Assembly: GCA_022360175.1 (NCBI GenBank) | Contig: JAKSDI010000186.1 | Span: 1 to 34,036, forward strand | Length of the DNA stretch: 34,036 nucleotides | Origin: Chitinophagales bacterium | GTDB taxonomy: Bacteria; Bacteroidota; Bacteroidia; Chitinophagales; Saprospiraceae | Direction of reading: 5' to 3' | Part shown: in pieces, positions 8,902 through 17,590 of the stretch | Layout: each line of letters begins with the position of its first letter | Position numbering within the stretch: the stretch's first letter is position 1 | Program-made: the position numbers and the translations under genes | Notes under the pieces: model-generated | What the model was told of the DNA's origin: nothing | What the model saw: only the letters and a program-made list of their open reading frames with translations | The model's database searches: none

Positions 8902-11900
8902 TTACCTGATATTAAAGTGTAAATACGTTCTGATTTCCCATTCTTGGCCATTGTCAAAACCAGGAGCTGTTGGATCACAAACATGTTGCCCCGCAGCATT
9001 GACGGTTTCTGTTGGACAGTAGCGTGGTGAATACTGGTCAAGTGATCGCCAGGTGCCCATGATACCTATTCTTGTATCAGGCAGATTAAACCATGAAGGC
9101 TTTCCAAGTGAAGTGGACAAGTCGGCTACAAGCTGTAATGGGAAAGTAAGGTTGAAGTCACGATGATAATCAAATGGCCCCCAATCATTAACTTTGACCA
9201 TAGACGTGACCTTGACTTTTTTGAAGATCATTCTTAAATCAGCTCCAAATCGTTCGATGAGCCTGGGATCACTGCCATTGGCCTGGGCATTTCCTCCATA
9301 GGCATTTACAATAAATCCAAAATTTGGGCTTACTTTTGAAACGATACGTGCATGTGTTTCCCATAAATCCTGAGCAGGTGGAGCACCAGGGAATGCAAAT
9401 ATGGTACGACCATCAGCGAATATACCGATACCTGCATCCATAGTAGTAGGAAGGTGACGATAAACAAAGCCAACACTTGCCGCCAGAGGAGCATCTTCTT
9501 TCATATCATTATCCCATTCATACATCCAGGTGCCAGGAGTAGGGTCGTAGGTCAATAGTATTTCACCTGCTATAGTTTCTCTATTTGATCTTACTGCAAA
9601 AGGATCATCAAGTATATTTCTTGGCCGGCCTGGCGCAGGAACATCAAAAGGTATTGGATCAATGACAGGGCGTTGCCACAGGAAGTTAGGAGCAATTTGG
9701 AAATCTCCAATCAGATAGGTAAAGCCTGTGAGGAAGTTATATTGGTTGCCGCTACCACTGTCTTTCAGGCGCCATCCTGTGAATGTCTGTGTATAATCTG
9801 CTCCACCATTGGCAACCAAGCCCATCGCGGCACCTTGTGCATACCAATTGATTGGGCCCGCAGAAAAAGTGAGTTTTACTTTTCCTCCCCAGGTATCTTC
9901 GTTTCTGATTTCATCCTGAAATACAGTTTCTTTACCTTCTAAGTCTTCCAGAATTTGGAAGGTACGCCCCACTAATGGCTGGCCACCCCAAATACCACCT
10001 ACTTCGACCCCTAATGGGCCTAGTTGAGTCTCGACGTGTAAAGTTGCTCTTCGAGTCAGTGGCATTGGTACGGCAATAGAACTTACGGTAGGGCCTGGTT
10101 CATCTAAGTCTTCGTGGAAGATACCAGTAACGTCAAAAGCTCCAAAAGAACGGGTATATTTGGCAATAACAGCTGGATTCGCTCCCCACCATAACTGAGG
10201 GCCAAATGCTACTTTTAGTCCACTAAGTGCTTTTTTACCTTCAAATTCGAATCCAAAAGGAGCCAGTCCATTATAGATATCAATATTAGGGCCATAGTTG
10301 GCTTCCGGGTATAAACCGAAGAAGTCACCTTCATACCCCCAGTGGTAATGCCCTGTACGATAAAATCCGGTAAGATTATACCATTTATTATTCCAGCTAA
10401 AGTCCATTTGATAGAGGCTGACTCTATTCAGAGAATTGACTTGCTGTTGTCCCTGATTGGTATTGACGATAACTGGACGGCCTCGATTTTCGTAAAAAAT
10501 TTCATTGATCGGGTTTTCAGCAACCTGTCCGAGCACATTAAAGGTCGTATTAATCAGGACGTTGCTGGTAGGTTGAGCTTCTATACCTACAAAAAACGAT
10601 TGCATGTGGTCAAATCCTTGTTCATCAGGATAGCTCACCGTATTAGGAATAGGATCTTTAGGGGTTGATATGAGCTCGCCTCCAGTAGAGAAAGTGGTTA
10701 TTTCACCTCTGAGGTTACTGATACGCACTTTTTTTAGCTGTTCGGTATTTAGAGCGGCTTTATCACCTCTGGCCTGTATCACGGCTTCCATCAGGTTGAT
10801 ATCTTCAAAATATGCCTGTATCGACTGAAGTGTTGTTTCCTTTGCATAAGGATTGAGCTGATGAGCTTCTTTTAAAGAATAGTAAGCAGCCCGAGGATAT
10901 AATTTATACAAGCCCCGCTGATTGGTTGGGCCTTTTGCACAAACTCCAAACCACTCTTCATTCATATTGTTTTCACCTTCTTTAAAATCACTTGAGTAGC
11001 CACCGTTTGACCAGGAAGCATTATCGTCGTGTACTTCAAGGTTTTTAGTCTGGCCATATTTCCACCAACCATCACTAAATTGGAAAGTAAAGCCTCCAAT
11101 TGAATTATTTGCTTTGCCCAGGCCCGCTGCGTTTTCATAAATTTCTTGCCAGTTGCCTACCATATAGTAAGCCTGAGACTTTTGATCTTCATCATTTTCA
11201 AGGGCATTAAAGGCGTCGGCACCAAATTCGGTAAATAGAATCGGTTTATTGAATTCATCTTTAACGCGTTGAAAAGCATCTCCAAAAGATACTCCCCGAT
11301 ACATATTGGTACCAAATATGTCAATATCCTGGCACTCTTCGACTATGAGTTCCATAAACAAAAGATCTCCATTACACATTGCTACCGGATGCGAAGAATC
11401 AATCCCTTTCATAGCAAGAGCGGCTTCATTAAAAAGCTTATACATAGCTCTAGCGCGAATAGTAGATTTACGATCTTCTATAGGAATATCTTCGGTCTCG
11501 GCACCTCCCCAAAAAAGGCCATAGTTGTTTTCATTGCCAAGCAAATACATGATAAGGCCAGGAGTATTTCTGTATTCGTTGGCAAGAGCCGATACTTCGG
11601 AAAGTAATAGCTCACGCACGCGAGGGTCTGCATATTCAGTATTGGCCACCCAGGAACCATCTATGGTCAGGCCGTACCTGCCAAATGAATGATTCAGCAT
11701 GGTGTATATTCCATATTTTCTATAGATATATTCTATCCATTTGGGTTGTACTCCTGTGTACTGTCGAATGACGTTAACCCCCATATTTTTCAGCATAGAC
11801 ATTTCACTATCTAATGCTGCTTTAATGACATCATCTGGTTGATTCCATAAGCTATAGGAATAATTGGTCCCGATAGGAAAATAATCCCAGTTCATACCGT

Positions 11901-12033
11901 TGATCATGAAATCAGAACCATTGACGACTAGCCTGATGCCTTCGTTGTTTTGTACAACCTTAATTTGATCTGCCTGAGAAAATGCAGTAGTAGCCAGAAT
12001 GGCGAACAAGAGTTGTATAAGAATTCGTTTCAT
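8902..12033 (-). CDS. GH2-type TIM-barrel glycosidase fused to outer-membrane beta-barrel
   Basis: A 1043-residue exported protein and the first gene of the operon. A signal peptide (about residues 1-20, ending AFSQ) is followed by a clan-A TIM barrel of about 30-400 resembling the catalytic domain of GH2-like enzymes. LLGNENN offers acid/base Glu168 and LFTEFGAD offers nucleophile Glu269; the sugar-binding and Ig domains usual in GH2 are absent. A short helical linker (about 405-440) leads to about 565 residues of alternating, aromatic-girdled beta strands with turn-rich Asp/Gly/Pro loops. The chain ends in an amphipathic strand (YLHFNIR), which is the look of an outer-membrane barrel. No TonB box, plug domain or SusD partner is seen. 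By inference it is a porin carrying its own surface or periplasmic glycosidase. Barrel identity rests on sequence pattern only, and the exact GH family is not settled. Confidence 0.8.
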   Translation of the reverse strand: MKRILIQLLFAILATTAFSQADQIKVVQNNEGIRLVVNGSDFMINGMNWDYFPIGTNYSYSLWNQPDDVIKAALDSEMSMLKNMGVNVIRQYTGVQPKWIEYIYRKYGIYTMLNHSFGRYGLTIDGSWVANTEYADPRVRELLLSEVSALANEYRNTPGLIMYLLGNENNYGLFWGGAETEDIPIEDRKSTIRARAMYKLFNEAALAMKGIDSSHPVAMCNGDLLFMELIVEECQDIDIFGTNMYRGVSFGDAFQRVKDEFNKPILFTEFGADAFNALENDEDQKSQAYYMVGNWQEIYENAAGLGKANNSIGGFTFQFSDGWWKYGQTKNLEVHDDNASWSNGGYSSDFKEGENNMNEEWFGVCAKGPTNQRGLYKLYPRAAYYSLKEAHQLNPYAKETTLQSIQAYFEDINLMEAVIQARGDKAALNTEQLKKVRISNLRGEITTFSTGGELISTPKDPIPNTVSYPDEQGFDHMQSFFVGIEAQPTSNVLINTTFNVLGQVAENPINEIFYENRGRPVIVNTNQGQQQVNSLNRVSLYQMDFSWNNKWYNLTGFYRTGHYHWGYEGDFFGLYPEANYGPNIDIYNGLAPFGFEFEGKKALSGLKVAFGPQLWWGANPAVIAKYTRSFGAFDVTGIFHEDLDEPGPTVSSIAVPMPLTRRATLHVETQLGPLGVEVGGIWGGQPLVGRTFQILEDLEGKETVFQDEIRNEDTWGGKVKLTFSAGPINWYAQGAAMGLVANGGADYTQTFTGWRLKDSGSGNQYNFLTGFTYLIGDFQIAPNFLWQRPVIDPIPFDVPAPGRPRNILDDPFAVRSNRETIAGEILLTYDPTPGTWMYEWDNDMKEDAPLAASVGFVYRHLPTTMDAGIGIFADGRTIFAFPGAPPAQDLWETHARIVSKVSPNFGFIVNAYGGNAQANGSDPRLIERFGADLRMIFKKVKVTSMVKVNDWGPFDYHRDFNLTFPLQLVADLSTSLGKPSWFNLPDTRIGIMGTWRSLDQYSPRYCPTETVNAAGQHVCDPTAPGFDNGQEWEIRTYLHFNIR

Positions 12034-12243
12034 ATTATCCTGGGTTTATACAGAGTTGAAATCTAAGTGAATACTGGCGGTATTGCTAAGGATAGTTGTG
12101 CTCTACCATTGTTTGTTGATGATGCTATATTAATCATAAAAAATAGTATTTTGATCTTGTGTTAACTCATCAATTGTTTCATGATTGTTAAATTGTACTA
12201 CTACATTTAGTTGCTTTATTTATTTTAAATAATTGATAATCAG
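12034..12243. promoter_or_regulatory. Divergent promoter region of the beta-glucan locus
   Basis: This 210-base AT-rich space separates the minus-strand glucan operon from the plus-strand regulator and must hold the promoters of both. Visible elements are a 7-base inverted repeat TTGATGA/TCATCAA (12116-12122 and 12167-12173), a short dyad AATAC/GTATT near 12070, and TACATTTA at 12202-12209, which resembles the Bacteroidota -7 element TAnnTTTG with one mismatch. The adjacent LuxR-type regulator is expected to bind here. Element assignments are tentative. Confidence 0.45.
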
Positions 12244-15147
12244 ATGTATAGTTTGTATGAAAAACTGCACAATTTACATTTTAAGTACAACGTCCTAGTT
12301 GTTTGTTACTTCGTGTTGTTTTTGCTGTCGGGACATTCACTTGAAGGATTTTATGGTAATTATCCAATAAGAAATTTTACTTCAGCAGAGTATCAGGCAG
12401 GAATACAAAACATAGATTTTGCTCAAAATCGGGACATGACTTTATTTGTGGCCAATAACTTGGGAGTACTTTCTTTCAATGGTGACAAATGGGAACGCTA
12501 TGATTTTAGAACGGGTAAAAAAAAGCGTTCTCTGGCATTTGATCAGCAGCGCAATCGCTTATATGTGGGTTTGCAGGGAGAATTTGGTTACTTTTCAGAA
12601 GATTGGCAATATGTATCACTTATTGACTTGATACCTGAAAGTCAAATGGGATTTGATGAAGTCTGGGATGTCTTTCTGATTAATGATGATGTTTACTTTT
12701 GTACTTTCCAGGGAATATTCGTTTATGATGGTGTAACGATCGAAGTAATTGATCACGAAAAAGGTTTAGAGCGTTCGTTTCTGCTTAATGGCAAGCTGTT
12801 TACACAAAGTCAGGATGGGCAATTGTTTCGAGTAGAGCAACTTAAACTGATACCCATATACCCCAATGATAAAAATGAAGAAATTATCGCAGGGCTTATA
12901 CCTTATGAGGATGGATATTTGCTGATTTACAATTCGGGTCAGATTGTATTTAAAAATGCTTTAATTCATGAGGCAAAGTATCCTGATTTAATTCAGGCTC
13001 TGAAAGGTACTTATGTCAATCATGTACTTCAGTTATCCGATACAAGATTAGCTATAGCTACACAGACTGCGGGCTTGTTTTTCTATGATTTACAGTCGGG
13101 TAATATTGAAAATATAACTACAGAAGATGGCCTGGCTACCAATGCTTGCTTGCGCTCTTTTCAGGATTATTATGGCAACTTATGGGTGGGAATGCAGAAT
13201 GGTATTGCTCTTATTCGCATTAATTCCCCGATGCGCTTACTTGGGCAGGAAATTAATCTTCAAGGGAGTGGATATGAAGCCTATGAAACAGATTATGGAA
13301 CCTATTTTACCACCTCAAGCGGAATTTATTTTTTAGCCAGACAAGCTCCCGAGTGCATTTTTATACAAGGAACAGAAGGCCCTGCATATGGCATTCAGGA
13401 AATAGCAGGCCAACTATATGCCGGACATCATACAGGCTTATTTTTACTTAATAGAGACAAGGCTAAACGCATTGCCAATATAGATGGAGTTTGGCAAGTC
13501 AAACAATTGCGCTCCCGGCCAGAATATGCAGTTGCAGGGACTTATTTTGGTTTGTATTTATTTCGTGTCAGTAATAACCAGAATTTAGAACCAGTTGGAA
13601 AAATTGATGGTTTTGGCTTGTCCAGCCGTTTTTTTGAAGAAGATCAACAAGGAAATATTTGGGTAGGGCAATATTACAAAGGATTATACCTGTTGTCTCT
13701 TTCGGAAGATATGAGACAAGTGGAAGCCAATAAAATCGCAACAGATGAAGGAGTATCAATTGATGAACAAATATTACTGAGTAAAGTAGATGGGAGGCTG
13801 TATCTTGCTACTTCATCGGGGCTATATGAATTAAATGCAGAAAATAGAACAGTGAGCAGAGCAGAGCTCTTTTCAAAAGAAATCGGAGAACAACCTATTT
13901 ATTTGTTTGAACAAGATCGAAAAAACAACATCCATATACTTACTGAAAATGGTGTTGGCTATTTTAAAAAGATCAGTAACGATAATTATCAGTATTTATC
14001 TTCCTCTCTTTATCAATTGCGTTATCATTTGAATAACGACCTGTTGCATGTTTCAGTTTATAATAAAAAAGGCGTCTTGTTTGCAGCTAATGAAGGTTTT
14101 GTTCAATATTTTCCAGAGCTTGAGAATCCTCTGAAAGGAGGACAGCCTTTGATTATTCGTCAAGTCTTCAGTGCAACAGAAAATAAAATACTTTATAAGC
14201 AGAAGCCATTTGAGCAAAGAGGGGAGAGTGTTGCTGTTATAGAAGTAGGCCCTGCTGCCAGGGTATTAAAAATAGATGTAGAGTCTTTTCAATTCAATGA
14301 TTTTAACAATACCCGCTTTCGGTACTTTTTAAAAGGCTTTGATGAAACTTTTGGAGCCTGGACAAATGCTACTACAAAAGAATATACCAATCTAAAGGAA
14401 GGAAATTACGAATTCATCGTTCAAACACGCAACTACCTTGGTGAGATTACAACTAGCCAGGTTTTACAGTTTAAAGTACAGCCACCATTTTACAGAAGTA
14501 TGCCGGCGAAAATCTTATATGTCCTCGCTGGAATTATGGCTCTTTTTTTAGTATCGAGGCTGCAAAAACAAAGATATAAGCAAAAAGCCAGGAAGATTGA
14601 AGAGAATCGCCTGTTTGAAAAAGCAATGGAGCAGCAAAAACTGGCCAGGATAGAGCAGGAGAAAGAAAAAGAACTGCTGCGATTAAAGGAAGAAAAAATA
14701 CAAAGCGAACTTCAGCATGTCAATAAACTTTTAGCGGCTTCAACGATGAACCTTGTAGTGAAAAACGAATTTATAGAATCTATTAAAAAAGACTTGCAGG
14801 AAGTTAAAAAAAGTGGAAAGCAACGGTCGGAAACCAAACGAGCACTGGAAAAAATTGTAAAGGGAATCGATATTACATTGAAATTACAGGAAGATTGGGA
14901 ACAGTTTGAATACCATTTTGAAAAAGTGCACAGCGATTTCCTTAGTCGTTTGCAAACTCAATATCCTAACCTTTCTCCCAACGAACAGAAACTTTGTACC
15001 CTCTTGCGTCTCAATTTGAATACGAAAGAAATAGCTAACCTACTTAGTATATCACTGAGAGGAGTTGAAGTAGCCCGTTATCGACTTCGTAAAAAGCTGG
15101 AATTGGAGAAAGGAGAGAATTTATCAAAATTTATCCTGGAGTATTGA
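12244..15147 (+). CDS. Membrane-tethered propeller/Y_Y_Y sensor with LuxR-type HTH
   Basis: A 967-residue one-component transmembrane regulator. An N-terminal signal anchor (about residues 14-33) is followed by a periplasmic region of two-component-regulator-type beta-propeller repeats (for example DYYGNLWVGMQNG, DQQGNIWVGQYYKG). Then come a triple-tyrosine Y_Y_Y domain (about 679-750) and a second membrane segment at about 754-772. The cytoplasmic part has a long charged coiled coil (about 775-880) and a C-terminal LuxR-like helix-turn-helix (about 909-960: NTKEIANLLSIS, RGVEVARYRLRKKL). There is no histidine kinase or receiver domain, unlike the hybrid sensors of many polysaccharide loci. 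It is transcribed away from the glucan operon across a 210-base shared region, so it is the likely sensor-activator of that operon, perhaps sensing glucan oligosaccharides in the periplasm. Architecture is firm; ligand and target are inferred. Confidence 0.9.
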   Translation: MYSLYEKLHNLHFKYNVLVVCYFVLFLLSGHSLEGFYGNYPIRNFTSAEYQAGIQNIDFAQNRDMTLFVANNLGVLSFNGDKWERYDFRTGKKKRSLAFDQQRNRLYVGLQGEFGYFSEDWQYVSLIDLIPESQMGFDEVWDVFLINDDVYFCTFQGIFVYDGVTIEVIDHEKGLERSFLLNGKLFTQSQDGQLFRVEQLKLIPIYPNDKNEEIIAGLIPYEDGYLLIYNSGQIVFKNALIHEAKYPDLIQALKGTYVNHVLQLSDTRLAIATQTAGLFFYDLQSGNIENITTEDGLATNACLRSFQDYYGNLWVGMQNGIALIRINSPMRLLGQEINLQGSGYEAYETDYGTYFTTSSGIYFLARQAPECIFIQGTEGPAYGIQEIAGQLYAGHHTGLFLLNRDKAKRIANIDGVWQVKQLRSRPEYAVAGTYFGLYLFRVSNNQNLEPVGKIDGFGLSSRFFEEDQQGNIWVGQYYKGLYLLSLSEDMRQVEANKIATDEGVSIDEQILLSKVDGRLYLATSSGLYELNAENRTVSRAELFSKEIGEQPIYLFEQDRKNNIHILTENGVGYFKKISNDNYQYLSSSLYQLRYHLNNDLLHVSVYNKKGVLFAANEGFVQYFPELENPLKGGQPLIIRQVFSATENKILYKQKPFEQRGESVAVIEVGPAARVLKIDVESFQFNDFNNTRFRYFLKGFDETFGAWTNATTKEYTNLKEGNYEFIVQTRNYLGEITTSQVLQFKVQPPFYRSMPAKILYVLAGIMALFLVSRLQKQRYKQKARKIEENRLFEKAMEQQKLARIEQEKEKELLRLKEEKIQSELQHVNKLLAASTMNLVVKNEFIESIKKDLQEVKKSGKQRSETKRALEKIVKGIDITLKLQEDWEQFEYHFEKVHSDFLSRLQTQYPNLSPNEQKLCTLLRLNLNTKEIANLLSISLRGVEVARYRLRKKLELEKGENLSKFILEY

Positions 15148-15155
15148 TTTAAAAT

Positions 15156-15185
15156 TGCTGTGGGCTTGTTTTATTACCCACAGCA
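15156..15185. terminator. Shared hairpin between convergent genes
   Basis: TGCTGTGGG at 15156-15164 and CCCACAGCA at 15177-15185 form a perfect 9-base-pair stem with a 12-base T-rich loop. It lies 8 bases past the stop of the plus-strand regulator and 53 bases past the stop of the minus-strand oxidase gene. Only a weak T-containing tract (TTATA) follows on the plus strand; AATT follows on the minus strand. It could serve both convergent transcripts. Confidence 0.65.
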
Positions 15186-15238
15186 TTATACAGAACTCTG
15201 TGTTAACAGTCGAGGTTTTCTTTATGATTTTTAAATGC

Positions 15239-15898
15239 TTACCCTTCCTCTCCATTTTTCTTCTGCAAGAATTGCCCCACAGAAGGGGGAACAGCAATTC
15301 CTTCTCTCATTAATTCATCTGGGATTGGTGATTCCCAGCTTGTTTTGCAGGGGATAATGCCCGCCCAGATATCCAATTCATAATCCTCTTTATCGTCTTT
15401 CACTCCTTCTGCTCGAATTTTTGCGGAAGCTTCTTCAATGGGGATTTTTAATAGCATGGTGGCTTTTAGTTCATTGTCCTGTATGGGTCTGACTTCTTCC
15501 CATCTTCCGTCAATTATATGATCGGAAACCATTTTAAAACCATGAATTTTTTCTTCGCGATCTGTTACTTCAACAGCTTTGCCAAAAAGGACTACTGATT
15601 CGTAATTCATAGAATGATGAAAGCTCGATCTGGCCAAAACCAGGCCATTAAAACGACTGACTGTTAAGCATAGGTCAATTCCTTCCGACAGATTTTTCAT
15701 CATGCGGCTAGCTATCGAACCATGAATATATAGATGATTACCATCACGGCCATACAAGGTCGGAATGACTACGGGATATCCTTCATGTATAAAGCCAATA
15801 TTGCATACAAATTCTTTATCAAGGATGGCATAAATCGTTTCAGGATCGTAATGGCCCCGGCGGGGTATTCTTTTCACTTTTGTTTTATTCGTTGTCAT
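15239..15898 (-). CDS. Pyridoxamine 5-phosphate oxidase-like flavoprotein
   Basis: A 219-residue cytoplasmic protein of the PNPOx-like split-barrel superfamily (the group that includes NimA-type proteins), expected to bind FMN as a dimer. Recognisable family segments are GFIHEGYPVVIPT, then LYIHGSIASRMMKNL, LCLTVSRFNGLVLARSSFHHSMNYESV and the C-terminal DIWAGIIP. It starts 112 bases from, and divergently to, a MocR-type regulator, a gene pairing often seen in bacteria. The regulator therefore probably controls it. Whether it oxidises a B6 vitamer, reduces another compound or merely binds flavin or heme cannot be decided from sequence. Length is normal for this subgroup. Confidence 0.87.
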   Translation of the reverse strand: MTTNKTKVKRIPRRGHYDPETIYAILDKEFVCNIGFIHEGYPVVIPTLYGRDGNHLYIHGSIASRMMKNLSEGIDLCLTVSRFNGLVLARSSFHHSMNYESVVLFGKAVEVTDREEKIHGFKMVSDHIIDGRWEEVRPIQDNELKATMLLKIPIEEASAKIRAEGVKDDKEDYELDIWAGIIPCKTSWESPIPDELMREGIAVPPSVGQFLQKKNGEEG

Positions 15899-16010
15899 AC
15901 TTATAAACTTTTATGCGATAAGTAGAGATAAACATTGATTGACTTTCCAAAATTACTATTAAATTGGGCTACCTTTATCATCCAATTATGAATATATAAG
16001 TAGTCCAGTT
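15899..16010. promoter_or_regulatory. Divergent regulatory region with repeated CTAC boxes
   Basis: The 112-base gap between the PNPOx-like gene and the MocR gene has three related boxes. CTACTTATCGC is on the minus strand at 15915-15925, CTACCTTTATC on the plus strand at 15969-15979, and CTACTTATATA on the minus strand at 15993-16003. The ATAAGTAG octamer shared by the first and third occurs twice, 78 bases apart. MocR proteins commonly bind repeated half-sites in such divergent regions, so these are candidate operators. Confidence 0.4.
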
Positions 16011-17456
16011 GTGTTACCATATAAAACTTTACTTGCGATTAGTCGCAATTCTGAAATGCCCATCTATTTGCAAATATCCAAGGGGCTCATAGAACAGATT
16101 AGTAATGGGCTTCTTTTGCCAGGGAGCAAGCTGCCCAGTTCCAGAGAATTATCAAATTTACTGGAGGTTCACCGAAAAACAATTGTAGCGGCTTATCATG
16201 AGCTGGAAGCGCAGGGTTGGATAGACACTCGCAAAACGGCAGGCACTTATGTAAATGAAGATTTGCCTCTGCATAAACCGGTTTTGCTAGATCATTCAGC
16301 ATCTGGTTTTGCATCTCCATCGCTTCGCAAATCAGTTGTCAGGCCTGGCGAGTGTAAATATCAGTTCGACGATGGTTCACCGGATATTCGTCTTGCACCG
16401 CTTCAGGCTTTAGGGCGCGAATACAGCAGCTTGTTAAAGAACAATCACTTCATTAAATCCCTCAATTATTCAGAAGAATTGAAAGGTGATCCTAAACTGA
16501 GAGATTCCCTCAGTAAATATTTGCATGACACCAGAGGGATACAAGTACATAGAGAAAATATACTCGTAACTCGGGGAAGTGTAATGGCTTTCTATTTATA
16601 TCTGTCACATTTGCTAAATCCCGATGATCTGGTTGCTGTAGGGAAGCCTGGGTATTGGGCTTTTAATCGAATTGTAGGTTTGCAAAAAGGGCAGGTGCTA
16701 TCGATCAGGGTAGACGAGCATGGTTTGGATGTGATGCGTCTCGAAGAACATTTAAAAAAGAGTCGTGTCCGACTGGTGTATGTTATTTCTCATCATCATC
16801 ACCCTACCACCGTAACGCTTTCTCCAGAACGGAGAATTAAGTTGCTCCAATTGGCAGAGCAACATGACTTTATGATACTGGAAGACGATTATGACTATGA
16901 CTTTCACTATAATAGTAGCCCTGTACTTCCGCTTGCCAGTCTAAACCATGGTGGGCGGGTTGTTTACGTTGGATCGTTTAGTAAGACGATTGCTCCCGGA
17001 CTTCGGTTAGGTTTTTTGGTAGGAACAGAAGCCTTGATAGAGCAATTATCCCAAATCCGACGTTTTATAGATCGCATGGGAGATTTTACGATCGAAAGAG
17101 CGATCAGCCATCTTTTGGACAATGGAGAAATTCGCAGGCACTTACGTAAATCTTTACAAACCTATCGGAAACGAAGAGATTTTCTTTGCAGTAAGCTATC
17201 AACAGAATTAAGTGATTATGTAAGTTTTAGCGTACCTGAAGGAGGTATGGCTATCTGGGCTAAATTTGCGGCGGGCATTGATTTGGATGATTTAACAATT
17301 CGTGTAGCAAAAAAAGGTTTGCATATTCCAGGAACTAGTAGTTATGCTACCAGTCAGAAAAATTGCACAAGATTAGGTTTTGCCTGTATGAATGAAAAAG
17401 AAATAGAGCAAGGTTTTGAGATTTTGAAAGCCGGGATTTTGCATAATTCGTTTTAG
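16011..17456 (+). CDS. MocR-family PLP-dependent transcriptional regulator
   Basis: A 481-residue fusion of an N-terminal GntR-type winged helix (about residues 10-80, with GSKLPSSRELSNLLEVHRKT) and a fold-type I aminotransferase domain (about 120-480). The PLP-binding lysine is Lys325 in GSFSKTIAPGLRLGF, and YVISHHHHPT and EDDYDYDF are typical of the family. It starts with GTG at 16011; a nearby upstream ATG at 15988 is out of frame and runs into a stop. It is divergent from the PNPOx-like gene and probably regulates it, and perhaps itself, in response to PLP or a PLP adduct. Related regulators include PdxR, GabR and TauR; which function this one has is not determined by the sequence. Confidence 0.92.
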   Translation: MLPYKTLLAISRNSEMPIYLQISKGLIEQISNGLLLPGSKLPSSRELSNLLEVHRKTIVAAYHELEAQGWIDTRKTAGTYVNEDLPLHKPVLLDHSASGFASPSLRKSVVRPGECKYQFDDGSPDIRLAPLQALGREYSSLLKNNHFIKSLNYSEELKGDPKLRDSLSKYLHDTRGIQVHRENILVTRGSVMAFYLYLSHLLNPDDLVAVGKPGYWAFNRIVGLQKGQVLSIRVDEHGLDVMRLEEHLKKSRVRLVYVISHHHHPTTVTLSPERRIKLLQLAEQHDFMILEDDYDYDFHYNSSPVLPLASLNHGGRVVYVGSFSKTIAPGLRLGFLVGTEALIEQLSQIRRFIDRMGDFTIERAISHLLDNGEIRRHLRKSLQTYRKRRDFLCSKLSTELSDYVSFSVPEGGMAIWAKFAAGIDLDDLTIRVAKKGLHIPGTSSYATSQKNCTRLGFACMNEKEIEQGFEILKAGILHNSF

Positions 17457-17541
17457 CTTTTGGGCATTTAAATCAAAGGCATTTTTAAGTATGGGGAAAA
17501 AGTGATATATTTAAATGCGTTCTAATTCAAATAAACATTAA

Positions 17542-17590
17542 TAGCTAAGCCAGGTTTATTCCGTCGCTTCATCATTTAAAAGCTTAGCTA
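17542..17590 (+). promoter_or_regulatory. Inverted repeat abutting the start codon of the 1399-residue gene
   Basis: TAGCTAAGC at 17542-17550 and GCTTAGCTA at 17582-17590 are perfect 9-base complements around 31 bases, and the second arm ends exactly before the ATG at 17591. In the mRNA this stem would cover the region where ribosomes bind, so it might tune translation; as DNA it could be an operator. Confidence 0.5.

Noticed and set aside
8883-9041. N-terminal extension of the glycan-binding lipoprotein frame
   Set aside because: It overlaps the end of the upstream barrel gene and places the lipoprotein signal internally; the ATG at 8882 with its purine-rich upstream sequence is better.
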